Positions 35,039 to 43,097 of a DNA stretch of 52,285 bases are shown in pieces. Every line of letters starts with the position of its first letter. The stretch's first letter is position 1. The position numbers were made by a program, and so were the translations under genes. The DNA is from Bacillota bacterium (GTDB lineage: Bacteria; Bacillota; Sulfobacillia; Sulfobacillales; Sulfobacillaceae): the NCBI GenBank assembly GCA_021784595.1, contig JAJYHT010000071.1, positions 1 to 52,285 on the forward strand, given 5' to 3'. The notes below the pieces were generated by a model, which saw nothing but the letters and a program-made list of their open reading frames with translations, ran no database searches and had not been told where the DNA came from.

Positions 35039-35845
35039 GTGATCATGCGTGCTCTGTATGTCCCCAATACCCCAACATTGCTTGATGTTAAGCTTCGGCC
35101 CGACGGATTTCCGGAACATCCAGCCACAATCCAAGCACTATCCACAATCGGTGATGCGTGGCAGGCTCTAAATCTTGATGCCATTGTGGTCATTACACCT
35201 CATTTCTTCAGTCAAGATTTCATCCCATTCATAGCGGACGAACATATTACCCAAATTTTTGACCTCGACGGATTTCCTGAATCATTTTATGGCATTCCCT
35301 ATCCGGCTGTAGGAGCCACAGACCTGGCTCAGCGGCTATCATCTATGGCGGTGCAACAAATGGTTCCCCTGCATGCCGTAAAAAGCTGGGGCTTGGATCA
35401 CGGAGCTTGGACTCCTTTGAGCCGGCTATTCCCAACTGCGCCTTGTCCCTTGTTGCCTATTGGCACAGGGTGGCGCGTGAGCGATGCGATGCACCAAAAA
35501 GCGGGTCAACTGATATCGGCCGCCAGTACCGATTTGAAAATTGGCGTAATTGCCACCGGTTCCCTATACCATCGCTTGGACCTCTGGACGGGCACTGACC
35601 GCATGATGCCGAAGACGGCTTCAAAAAGCCTGGACCACATTCTCACCGCACTGCGGCAAGGCGACTTTAGCTCAGCATTTCAAATCGATACACAGGATTT
35701 TGCCCAATTGGCCCCCGAAGGTGGATTCAAACCTTTAGCCCTCTTGGCTGGCACTTTGGAGGGCCTTCAACCACAAGTGCACGATTGGGCTGAAGAATCC
35801 GAATTTGGGGCGGTCTCGCTATCAACCATAGAGTTTATCGTTTAA
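35039..35845 (+). CDS. LigB/DODA-like extradiol dioxygenase fold protein, altered metal site
   Basis: 268 residues of the class III extradiol dioxygenase (LigB) fold: VVITPHFFSQD (second ligand His region), FDLDGFPESFYGIPYPAVGA and KSWGLDHGAWTPLSRLFP, then ATGSLYHRLD. The first metal-ligand His, normally in an H-x-P segment near the N-terminus, appears as Asn in VPNTPTLL. It would cleave aromatic diols if active, but may instead bind ligand only, or belong to the Memo-like branch. The GTG at 35039 uses the GGAGGA at the end of moaA, so the two are translationally linked. Confidence 0.7.
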   Translation: MIMRALYVPNTPTLLDVKLRPDGFPEHPATIQALSTIGDAWQALNLDAIVVITPHFFSQDFIPFIADEHITQIFDLDGFPESFYGIPYPAVGATDLAQRLSSMAVQQMVPLHAVKSWGLDHGAWTPLSRLFPTAPCPLLPIGTGWRVSDAMHQKAGQLISAASTDLKIGVIATGSLYHRLDLWTGTDRMMPKTASKSLDHILTALRQGDFSSAFQIDTQDFAQLAPEGGFKPLALLAGTLEGLQPQVHDWAEESEFGAVSLSTIEFIV

Positions 35846-35940
35846 AGATACTATTCCGGAAGATCCTGTGGAATGACACCAAGTGTTCCGAGAGGCCAAA
35901 TGCCAAGGTAAACCATAATGATCGGGATTTCTCCTGCCGT

Positions 35941-36423
35941 AAAATATTATCATCAGGCCAGGCGGGCGTCCTGGACAGCGCTACCAATCCAGCCCAATAC
36001 CACTTCTTCGTGGAAGACTACCCACAGTATCCCACATACGAAAATTCCCTCATCACGGTGAGTGCGGGAGATACGGTCTTCGTGTATGCGGACTATAATC
36101 CCGCCACTTTCAATACGACGTTCTTCCTGGAGAATGAAACAACGGGAACAGCCACATCCGTCTTTACCGTACGCACTATTGACTGGGATCCGACATCAGC
36201 CGAGTGTATTGCCGAACACCCGTGGTTGGGTAAGTATGGGACGCCGAACTTTGGGTCGGCGACGTTCTCGAGTTGCGTCGTGAGGTAGATTAACCAGCCA
36301 ACTGGCAACAACGGCAATCTCGCAAACTTTTATATCACCAAAGACACGATAAACGGGGTGACGACCGGTTCCATGAACACCTCACCCAGTGGATTCACTG
36401 ATACGTGGAACGCTGGTTCGTGA
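35941..36423 (+). pseudogene. Peptidase G1 (eqolisin-like acid protease) pseudogene
   Basis: The frame reads SGQAGVLDSATNPAQYHFFV, EDYPQYPTYENSLITVSAGD, then TTGTATSVFTVRTIDWDPTS with AECIAEHPWLGKYGTPNFGS, which is the G1 family region holding the catalytic Glu (SAE-C-I-x-E). An in-frame TAG at 36286-36288 interrupts it; the frame resumes with INQPTGNNGNLANFYITKDT and NTSPSGFTDTWNAGS and ends at a TGA at 36421. The N-terminal part with signal peptide and catalytic Gln is missing. G1 proteases work outside the cell at low pH, which fits a thermoacidophile. Confidence 0.72.
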
Positions 36424-36570
36424 CGGGGTGTCGTCGCTTTTGCAGAAGCCAAGGATAGCTCCCTCGATCTGGATGTTGGCTTTTGTATCTTAGGAACCAA
36501 AAAACCGGAAGGCGGCCCGTCAACGAGAAGTACGGTCATGACGGGTCGTTAATCGGGAACGCCGACGCCG

Positions 36571-37104
36571 ATGAAGGGTCATCGCTTCCGCATGTGTCTA
36601 TGGCCCGTCTTGGTAATTGTTGCCAGGCAAAGGGTTCGAAAGTATGCCGCTTTGCGGGCCGTGTGTTACCCGAATCTTTTTGGCGCTGGCGGCTGGCTCA
36701 ATGGCACCAGCGGGATGTTTTTTCAGGATACGGTTCTCCTTCATCCCTTTGCGCATTTCACCGCGGTCTCCATGGCGGTGGCATGGGTGACATTCAGTGC
36801 CCTGGGGCGCCAATTGAGCCGAAACTGGACACTGCCGGTTCGCGGGCTCGCAGTATTAGGGTATTGGGTTCTCATCGGTGCGACGATTACCAATCCCTGG
36901 ATCAACTTTTGGGTTACCCAATTCTACGGCGATATGTTGGCGTTTCCAACAACGGGGCTGCTCATGGGCGGGTCGTTTTATCCCGCCGAGATTTATCACG
37001 TCATCCTAGGGATTTCTCTCGGCCTCTTATTGGCATCGGTTGGGATCATGGCGGCCCTGGTTCAACGCCATAGAGCGGTCAGGCAACACGCATTGAAGGA
37101 GTGA
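36571..37104 (+). pseudogene. Membrane protein fragment, probably 5'-truncated
   Basis: A 177-codon frame with about four hydrophobic segments (for example FAHFTAVSMAVAWVTFSALG, VRGLAVLGYWVLIGATITNP and VILGISLGLLLASVGIMAAL). The first 40 residues are basic and unlike a normal N-terminus, and the ATG at 36571 has no good ribosome-binding site, so I read it as the 3' part of a larger gene. Family not recognised. It lies between the G1 pseudogene and the IS66 relic in a decay island. It could instead be an intact small membrane protein. Confidence 0.45.
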
Positions 37105-37129
37105 GGCGAGACGAGGGCTGGTGTAGTGC

Positions 37130-37250
37130 CTATGGCCACTTTACTTGATCCCAATCGATGAAGTCGGGAAGGTTCGTGTCGTAATCCGACACGCTCTGGC
37201 TCTTTGAATCACCTCCAGGCTCCCATGCGTGCCTGAGGTCGATTTGTCGC
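37130..37250 (-). pseudogene. C-terminal protein fragment, unknown family
   Basis: In the minus frame ending at TAG 37130-37132, the residues VALRQIDLRHAWEPGGDSKS then SVSDYDTNLPDFIDWDQVKW (P) look like a natural acidic C-terminus. No start or upstream part could be found, and the IS66 relic begins where it ends. I do not recognise the family. Confidence 0.3.
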
Positions 37251-37440
37251 AGGGCGACACTGGGTCCGGAGCAGCGCATAGACGGGCCGTAATCATTCAT
37301 AGGCCACATAGACCACCCAATTAGCTAAGGTTTGCCACGACAACGGGAGCCCTACGCGGGCCCATTCTTAGGATTGCCGATACAGCGGAAGGACCGTGAT
37401 GTACTTCTGCGAAATTCGCTCTATTACTATACTTTCTTGA
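37250..37440 (-). mobile_element. IS66-family transposase (TnpC) relic
   Basis: One minus frame reads SIVIERISQKYITVLPLYRQ, then (after a TAA) EWARVGLPLSWQTLANWVVY and VAYE, then (after a TGA) LRPVYALLRTQ. The pattern QKY-x5-PLYRQ, GLPLS-QTLANW and a following hydrophobic Leu/Tyr stretch is the conserved block before the first catalytic Asp of IS66 transposases. Two in-frame stops and the absence of tnpA/tnpB, of inverted repeats and of the catalytic DDE residues show that it is a remnant. Confidence 0.7.
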
Positions 37441-37604
37441 CACTCCCCACTGAACAACAATCAACCCCCTAGTCCCATCTTCCTGATATTACCGTAGCCG
37501 CACATCCTCACACTCGCCCTTCCGTCACATAGTTTATGGTTACGGGACACATGAAGGGTCATTCCCTTAAAAAGGTGTCGCAGTTTATTGGGAGGGATTC
37601 TCTA

Positions 37605-39449
37605 ATGTGCGGTATTGCTGGATGGATTAATTACACGGAGAACATCGTACAACGTCAAGCGGCTCTAGATGCCATGGTAACTCCTCTAACCTGCCGGGGA
37701 CCTGACGGCAGCGGAACCTTGGTGACGGCTCACGCTGGATTGGGCCATCGTCGGCTTATCGTGATCGATCCAGAAGGTGGCATGCAGCCGATGTCCCGCC
37801 GTCTAGGCGATCATGTCTACACCATCGTCTACAATGGAGAACTGTACAACTTCCAAGAACTTCGCCACGACTTGGAGCATGAAGGTTTTCAGTTCCGCTC
37901 GCGTTCCGATACCGAAGTACTTCTTACATCGTATGTGGCATGGGGATCGGCATGTGTTTCCCGCCTCAATGGGATTTTTGCATTTGCTATTTGGGACCAC
38001 AAAGATCAGACCTTGTTCCTAGCGCGCGATCGGTTAGGTGTCAAACCGCTCTTTTATTCCATCAAAGGATCAACGTTGCTCTTCTCCTCTGAAATCAAGG
38101 GAATTTTGTCCCATCCACAAATGAAGGCCGAAATCGATGCCGAAGGTCTAGCGGAAGTATTTGCCGTGGGTCCTGCCAGAACCCCTGGGCATGGGATCTT
38201 TCGCGATGTGAAAGAATTGCGGCCAGGCCATTTTCTTCATTATGGCCCACGGCACTGCCGGGTTGCCCCTTATTGGCAATTGACATCGCATGCGCACCCA
38301 GACACATGGGAAACCACCACGTCGACGGTCCGTCAGCTGGTTGAAGACACCGTCACGCGCCAATTAGTGGCCGATGTGCCCGTCGTCACACTGCTGTCCG
38401 GCGGCCTAGATTCCAGTGTTGTAACCGCTGTAGCTTCTGCTTACTTGAAGTCGGAAGATCGCGAATCACTCGATACTTACTCGATTGATTTTGTCGATAT
38501 GGAACGCTATTTCAAGCCCACAAAATTTCAAACAAATCTGGATGCGCCCTGGGTTGAAAAAGTGTCCTCATTTCTGGGAACCACTCATCACCGGATTGTC
38601 ATCGATACGCCAGAACTTTATGAGTATTTGCTGCCCGCCATGCGCGCCCGAGACTTGCCCGGAATGGCAGATGTCGATACCTCTTTGTTGATTTTTAGTC
38701 GAGAAATCAAAAAAGCTGCCACCGTCGGATTATCAGGCGAAGCCGCCGACGAGATTTTTGGTGGATATCCCTGGTTTCACCACCCCGATGCCATAGCCGC
38801 CAATACCTTCCCGTGGGCCCGCCGTTTAAAAGATCGGGTCGATATTTTATCACCAGATTTTGTAGCGCATATTCAACCCGTTGATTATGTAGCCCGACGA
38901 TATCGGGAAGCATTAGACGAAGTGCCGAGACTGTCGGGAGAATCGCCAGAGGAGGCGCGAATACGAGAAATCTCCTATCTTAGCATTACAAGATTCCTGC
39001 CAACTCTACTAGATCGCAAGGATCGCATGACAATGGCCGTGGGTCTAGAAGTCCGGGTCCCTTTTTGTGACCATCGTTTAGTCGAATATGTGTGGAACAT
39101 TCCATGGCGGTGGAAAAACTACGATAACGTCGCCAAAGGCGTGCTACGCCACGCCATGCGCGGCATTTTGCCCGATGACGTGATAATGCGGCAAAAAAGT
39201 CCCTATCCATCCACGCCAAATCCGTCGTACTTCGCGGTTATGCGTCAGGGCCTGGAGGAGGTCTTGACCAACCCGGCCAGCCCCTTGCTTCCCCTTATTG
39301 ATCGCAAGAAGATTCGCGCCGTCATGGATGCGGGGCCCATGGGCGACCAAATTCCTTGGTTTGGCCAGCTGATGGGCAACGCCCAACTGTTTGCTTTTTT
39401 AATTCAAGCCAATGCCTGGCTCAAAGAATATCACGTGGCATTGCTGTAA
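37605..39449 (+). CDS. asnB: Glutamine-hydrolysing asparagine synthetase AsnB
   Basis: 614 residues. The N-terminal class II glutaminase begins MCGIAGWINY with Cys2 as nucleophile, then NGELYNFQELR and RSDTEVLL. The C-terminal synthetase has the ATP PP-loop VTLLSGGLDSSVV and GLSGEAADEIFGGY, RKDRMTMAVGLEVRVPF. Similar in length to Bacillus AsnO. It makes asparagine from aspartate, glutamine and ATP. The start at the ATG at 37605 has GGGAGGG 8 bp upstream, and the Cys2 rule fixes it; the frame reaches 37536 upstream. It stands alone, next to the decay island. Confidence 0.93.
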   Translation: MCGIAGWINYTENIVQRQAALDAMVTPLTCRGPDGSGTLVTAHAGLGHRRLIVIDPEGGMQPMSRRLGDHVYTIVYNGELYNFQELRHDLEHEGFQFRSRSDTEVLLTSYVAWGSACVSRLNGIFAFAIWDHKDQTLFLARDRLGVKPLFYSIKGSTLLFSSEIKGILSHPQMKAEIDAEGLAEVFAVGPARTPGHGIFRDVKELRPGHFLHYGPRHCRVAPYWQLTSHAHPDTWETTTSTVRQLVEDTVTRQLVADVPVVTLLSGGLDSSVVTAVASAYLKSEDRESLDTYSIDFVDMERYFKPTKFQTNLDAPWVEKVSSFLGTTHHRIVIDTPELYEYLLPAMRARDLPGMADVDTSLLIFSREIKKAATVGLSGEAADEIFGGYPWFHHPDAIAANTFPWARRLKDRVDILSPDFVAHIQPVDYVARRYREALDEVPRLSGESPEEARIREISYLSITRFLPTLLDRKDRMTMAVGLEVRVPFCDHRLVEYVWNIPWRWKNYDNVAKGVLRHAMRGILPDDVIMRQKSPYPSTPNPSYFAVMRQGLEEVLTNPASPLLPLIDRKKIRAVMDAGPMGDQIPWFGQLMGNAQLFAFLIQANAWLKEYHVALL

Positions 39450-39537
39450 TGCCCCCAAACTTTATGAAGATCAGATCGACATTGGCCCCTTTTCTCCGTC
39501 TTTTAACGACAAGGGCAAAAGAGGCCAATGCCTGGCT
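39408..39537 (+). repeat. 14-bp direct repeat at the asnB 3' end
   Basis: GCCAATGCCTGGCT occurs at 39408-39421 inside the last codons of asnB and again at 39524-39537 downstream, both in a context reading ANAWL. An imperfect hairpin (ATTGGCC at 39481 with GGCCAAT at 39523) overlaps the second copy. It may be a trace of a duplication or a rearranged gene end. Confidence 0.4.
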
Positions 39538-39585
39538 GTTTGATGAACTCTTGTGGACTAATCCTTAGTCGCGATGAATAGTCCC

Positions 39586-40065
39586 TCAGCCAGGAGTCCA
39601 GGACGGATTGCCATCCCCTTTAGGTGCTATTTCCACCGCCGACCGTCCATCTGATCGCGCAATTTTAGCCGACAATTGATTTAATTCCGCCTTAATGCAG
39701 GCTTCCAGCACATCCTCAATGTCCCCGGTCCGATTATCTATCAAAAACATGGTGGGAGTAGCGCTCGGATCGTACGCATAGGACAGTGGATAAGGCGCCA
39801 GATCCGCAATCACAGCAAACGTCGCCCCCCATTGCCGTGCCACATTAGCGCCCGTTGCTTCATCAGTGCCTTGAACCACGCTAAGACATGTCACCAGATC
39901 GGGATAGGCCCGAGCCAGTACTTCCAGGTAGGGGAATGTCACTTCGCAGGTACTGCACGAAGTTTTCCAAAAAATCAGCAGGGTCCATCGCGTGCCTGCT
40001 TTCTCTATCGGTCCCCCATATCTTGGTTCGAACGATACCGCCCTGTCGCCCGGGTTCAACCGCAT
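39586..40065 (-). CDS. TlpA-like thiol-disulfide protein
   Basis: 159 residues with a thioredoxin fold: MRLNPGDRAVSFEPRYGG, LLIFWKTSCSTCEVTFPYLE with the CSTC active site, and the cis-Pro segment SATPTMFLIDNRTGDIEDV. No signal peptide is evident, so it probably acts in the cytosol, unlike most TlpA proteins. The ATG has GGAGGAATT upstream, within the end of the Nudix-like gene. Last in the run DUF4149, Nudix-like, TlpA-like. Peroxiredoxin (AhpC-TSA) relatives are the alternative. Confidence 0.82.
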   Translation of the reverse strand: MRLNPGDRAVSFEPRYGGPIEKAGTRWTLLIFWKTSCSTCEVTFPYLEVLARAYPDLVTCLSVVQGTDEATGANVARQWGATFAVIADLAPYPLSYAYDPSATPTMFLIDNRTGDIEDVLEACIKAELNQLSAKIARSDGRSAVEIAPKGDGNPSWTPG

Positions 40066-40068
40066 GCT

Positions 40069-40833
40069 TTAATTCCTCCAATCGTCCAATTCAAGAACCA
40101 ATCGCTCCAAATATCGGACATGCCGTTGAGGTTGTGTGCGCAGCCACTTGATGCCACTCCATCCCAGAGGTATCGCCACCAATTTATCAAGCTCTCTAGC
40201 CTCGCTGCTTTGGGCCATCTGCTGCCACTGCTCGTCCACTGCTTTAATCACCTCACCAGCCGTCAAAGTAGAACGATAGCCGACGGCCACTGCAACCGAC
40301 CCATTGCCGTCCACGGTACAGCCAAGCACCTCCGGTGCTCGCGAAAGATTTAGCGTTGCAACGACCAACCCGGTCTCCTCTTTCAATTCTTTGGACGCTG
40401 AACGCTGTGGATCGAACACTCCGTCCACCACGTCCTCGAAGATGGGCGACCCCCCAATGGATTGAACCCAGCCGGGACGAGCCGTTTGCGGTCCCATTAC
40501 TCCTGCTATCAAATAACGGTCACGTGTCACCACTAGAGCAGCCGCAAAAATGACCCGGACCTTATAAGGATGATCCACCGGCAACTGAAATCGGCTATAC
40601 AGATAGTGGGCGTAGTCGGTAAACTGCGTGTGAATTGACCAGTGCAGGCCAGAGCGGGCAATGGAACCAATGGATAATACGGGTCCGCGAAAGTAATGGG
40701 GTGAGCCTTTGGCGATCACGGCCCAATGTTCTTCGACCAATGCCTCTATATCCTGCGGAAGGGTCATTGGGGCCGGTTCAACCAACACCTTCAATCCAGA
40801 ATCACTAATCCAGGAAACTGACATTACGTCCAT
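40069..40833 (-). CDS. Divergent Nudix-like hydrolase
   Basis: 254 residues. The Nudix half-box KELKEETGL is clear near residue 150, preceded by GWVQSIGGSPIFEDVV; the first Glu of the standard GX5EX7REUXEEXGU motif is missing at the proper spacing, so the box is irregular. The N-terminal 90 residues form an extra domain. It may hydrolyse a nucleoside-diphosphate-linked compound, or be inactive. It overlaps the DUF4149 gene; ATG 40833 and ATG 40824 are both possible. The TlpA-like gene follows at once. Confidence 0.68.
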   Translation of the reverse strand: MDVMSVSWISDSGLKVLVEPAPMTLPQDIEALVEEHWAVIAKGSPHYFRGPVLSIGSIARSGLHWSIHTQFTDYAHYLYSRFQLPVDHPYKVRVIFAAALVVTRDRYLIAGVMGPQTARPGWVQSIGGSPIFEDVVDGVFDPQRSASKELKEETGLVVATLNLSRAPEVLGCTVDGNGSVAVAVGYRSTLTAGEVIKAVDEQWQQMAQSSEARELDKLVAIPLGWSGIKWLRTQPQRHVRYLERLVLELDDWRN

Positions 40834-41246
40834 GCTTCTATAACAAATCCCCCAATGAGTAAAATTCCAACAACAGTATTTAGAATAATCGATTCAGCAT
40901 GCAGTCGGGTAAACGCAATCGAACTGGGGGTTAAGTGATTCATCACAGAGAGGATGTAGCGAGCCCATATCACTAAAGCCCAAGCCAGGAAAGTCAACAC
41001 CCACACTCCCCCCAGCACGCGAGATCGGCCTCCCCACAGGCGCACTATGCCTCCTGCTAAAGCAGCTAGGCCAGCCCAAATCCCAATTGCGTAATAGGCT
41101 GGGAATATAGAAGTTAAAAAATGGCCCGCAGCTGGCATGGGGACCGTCACAAACACCACCCGCGTAACCACAAGCGAAAAGAACACCAAGGTCCCGAGCC
41201 AAATACCCGCGGCCATTCGCCATAACATGCGTCCAATGTTGCTCAT
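40824..41246 (-). CDS. DUF4149 membrane protein
   Basis: 140 residues with four hydrophobic segments: IWLGTLVFFSLVVTRVVF, AYYAIGIWAGLAALAGGIV, VLTFLAWALVIWARYIL and a last one before the C-terminus, with the loop FTRLHAESIILN. The pattern FF-x4-R and R-LH-x3-N fits DUF4149. Function unknown. The ATG has GGAGGATAA just upstream. It lies 38 bp downstream of the Fur-type regulator gene on the same strand and may be cotranscribed with it. Confidence 0.78.
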   Translation of the reverse strand: MSNIGRMLWRMAAGIWLGTLVFFSLVVTRVVFVTVPMPAAGHFLTSIFPAYYAIGIWAGLAALAGGIVRLWGGRSRVLGGVWVLTFLAWALVIWARYILSVMNHLTPSSIAFTRLHAESIILNTVVGILLIGGFVIEAWT

Positions 41247-41284
41247 TTATCCTCCGCCAGCTTCGTCTTTGCCCCTAGTAAAAT

Positions 41285-41698
41285 CTAGTGCACCGTAGCA
41301 CACGCCGTACAAGTGCCTCGAAAAACTAAATTCACATCTGCAATCGAGGCAATGGGCTCAGCATCCGGTTGTGCAACGATGGGTTGGAATGACTCTGGCA
41401 AATCATAGAGATGCCCGCATTTCACACAGATAAAATGATGGTGCGGCGATAACCGCAAACCATAAAGGTCTCCTCCTGATTCCGCCGGAATATGTTCTAG
41501 CAATTGCGCATCGATCAAGTCGTGCAATGCCTTGTACACGGTGCCCCGCGCAATTTCTGGAAACGCCTGTTGGATATGGTTCCACAAGCCATCCGCTGTC
41601 TGATGATCTCCTCGATTAAAAAGAAAGTAGTGCAGCACCGCTCTTCGTTGTGGTGTGACCCGAAGCCCCCGTTCGCGCAAGACGCTCTCCGCTGTCAT
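41285..41698 (-). CDS. Fur family transcriptional regulator (Fur/PerR type)
   Basis: 137 residues. The N-terminal winged helix has LRVTPQRRAVLHYFLFNRGD and RGTVYKALHDLIDAQLLEHI. The C-terminal dimerisation domain has the HHHFICVKCGHLYDL metal region and a second CTAC, forming the structural zinc site. It represses metal-uptake or peroxide-stress genes when metal-bound. The ATG has AAGGAG 8 bp upstream; the promoter is at 41729-41737. Fur, Zur and PerR cannot be told apart here. Confidence 0.9.
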   Translation of the reverse strand: MTAESVLRERGLRVTPQRRAVLHYFLFNRGDHQTADGLWNHIQQAFPEIARGTVYKALHDLIDAQLLEHIPAESGGDLYGLRLSPHHHFICVKCGHLYDLPESFQPIVAQPDAEPIASIADVNLVFRGTCTACATVH

Positions 41699-41728
41699 AC
41701 TTTTCGCTCCTTAGCTGGTTTCATGCGA

Positions 41729-41737
41729 ATTATATCA
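41729..41737 (-). promoter_or_regulatory. Extended -10 promoter of the Fur-family gene
   Basis: On the minus strand TGATATAAT (41737-41729) is a perfect extended -10 box about 30 bp before the start. No clear -35 box, and no Fur or Per box that I could verify. Confidence 0.55.
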
Positions 41738-42076
41738 CAAACTTTCAGCCAAATTGATCTAATGGCAGACAGAGCCCGCCTCTACCCAGATCTTCTGTCA
41801 CGGTTTGCCGTCGAATGCCGCGGCCCGATGTTCTTCGGGGCATAAATGGCTAATGTTATGGACATACCTGAGTGCATCCTACTGCAGGGGGGATCGCAGT
41901 GCGCCTGGTGTCCAATTACTACCAAATAATTCTTGATATTGGGTTGTTTCTTTTTTTTGTCATTGGTGCCAAGGTGATGGTTCTCTTTACTATCAGGGTA
42001 TCCAGGCCTCGCGTTCTCAAGATCTCGCCGCATTTTATGGACGGCATTCGGTGCCTGGTGGCTAGCGTCTGGAATA

Positions 42077-42892
42077 TTGCAAATATTCCCGTGGACAGTC
42101 ACGTACTCTTTGCCGACACTCACAAGAACTCTATATCGTCATGAGCCCCACTGGTTGGTGGCGTGGTACCATCCAATGTTGGCGCTCTTGACCGCGCGTC
42201 CAATTACCTGGAACATCCTGGTTGTTATATTTCAATTCCTTATCGGGATCATGCTGTTAACCGAACGGGAGAACATTGCCGGACGAATCACATTGCTGAT
42301 GGCCACGGTTTTTGCGTGGCTGGTCTGGGTTATTCCACAAGCTTTTGGGTTTATCTTCTCCGGCCAGCCCTCAGTGGTAAAAGGAAGTCCAGGCGCAGGT
42401 CTGATTGCAGGATTGATCGGCATTTTGCTTCTGCTTCCCGCCCAGTCGTGGCGGTCTCATAATGTTCCCGTGCGTCTTCGCCAAGGACTAGCCGTGTTTT
42501 TTGCGCTGGCATGCCTCCTGCAAATCAATCCGTGGTCAGGATTTTGGAGCTCGCGCCTCATTCAAATTTTTGCGCATTCGCCTGTCCCAGCGGTAAAAAC
42601 ATTGATTAGCCTCATGGCGGAATTTGCTGTGAATTATCCTGTGATACTGAATGGTCTAATAGTGATCGCGCTCTTTTTGATGGCGGTCCTATTATCGAGA
42701 AACCAATTCCCCACCATCCTCCTTCTGCTTTCCGCACTTTTCTTGCTATGGTCATGGGCATCAGGCCAGGGCTTTGGACTCATCCCCGCCATCGGGGCCA
42801 ATGCTAATACTGCGCCGCTGCTATTTCTGCTGATCCTTATATCCACGGGCGACACGTCGCGAATGACAAAGGAAAGCAATCATCCCTCATAA
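42077..42892 (+). CDS. Polytopic membrane protein, unknown
   Basis: At least 271 residues with about seven hydrophobic segments, such as WNILVVIFQFLIGIMLL, ITLLMATVFAWLVWVIPQAF and PTILLLLSALFLLWSWASGQ. The loop WVIPQAFGFIFSGQPSVVKG then SPGAGLIAG resembles a membrane family in acidophiles with a W-x4-FG-x-F...GSPGAG pattern. The frame is open upstream to 41978 and codes for RSRRILWTAFGAWWLASGIL, plausible protein but with no ATG or GTG; TTG 42077 is the first start codon. So the true N-terminus may be lost by frameshift, or use a rare start. Confidence 0.6.
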   Translation: MQIFPWTVTYSLPTLTRTLYRHEPHWLVAWYHPMLALLTARPITWNILVVIFQFLIGIMLLTERENIAGRITLLMATVFAWLVWVIPQAFGFIFSGQPSVVKGSPGAGLIAGLIGILLLLPAQSWRSHNVPVRLRQGLAVFFALACLLQINPWSGFWSSRLIQIFAHSPVPAVKTLISLMAEFAVNYPVILNGLIVIALFLMAVLLSRNQFPTILLLLSALFLLWSWASGQGFGLIPAIGANANTAPLLFLLILISTGDTSRMTKESNHPS

Positions 42893-43097
42893 TTCCCCCC
42901 ATTGCTGAGCACACCGGACAAAGGTGTCGTCAGTCATCATCGCCCCTGCGTCCATAGCAAAAGACCGCCATTGAGCAAACATTCAATTCTCCGCTAAAAG
43001 GGGGCGTACGGCACATTCCCAAAACCCTTTTCTTTTGAACCTCATTGGGATACCATAAAACACTGTAATCGCGACAACGGGAAGGGAGCGCCATGCG

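Noticed and set aside
36483-37073. 196-codon plus frame overlapping the membrane fragment
   Set aside because: The overlapping frame encodes coherent membrane helices; this one is Arg/Gly-rich and looks like a shadow.
37165-37195. Small hairpin (GTGTCG/CGACAC) as a terminator or attachment site
   Set aside because: Six-bp arms within a relic region, with no T-run and no second copy.
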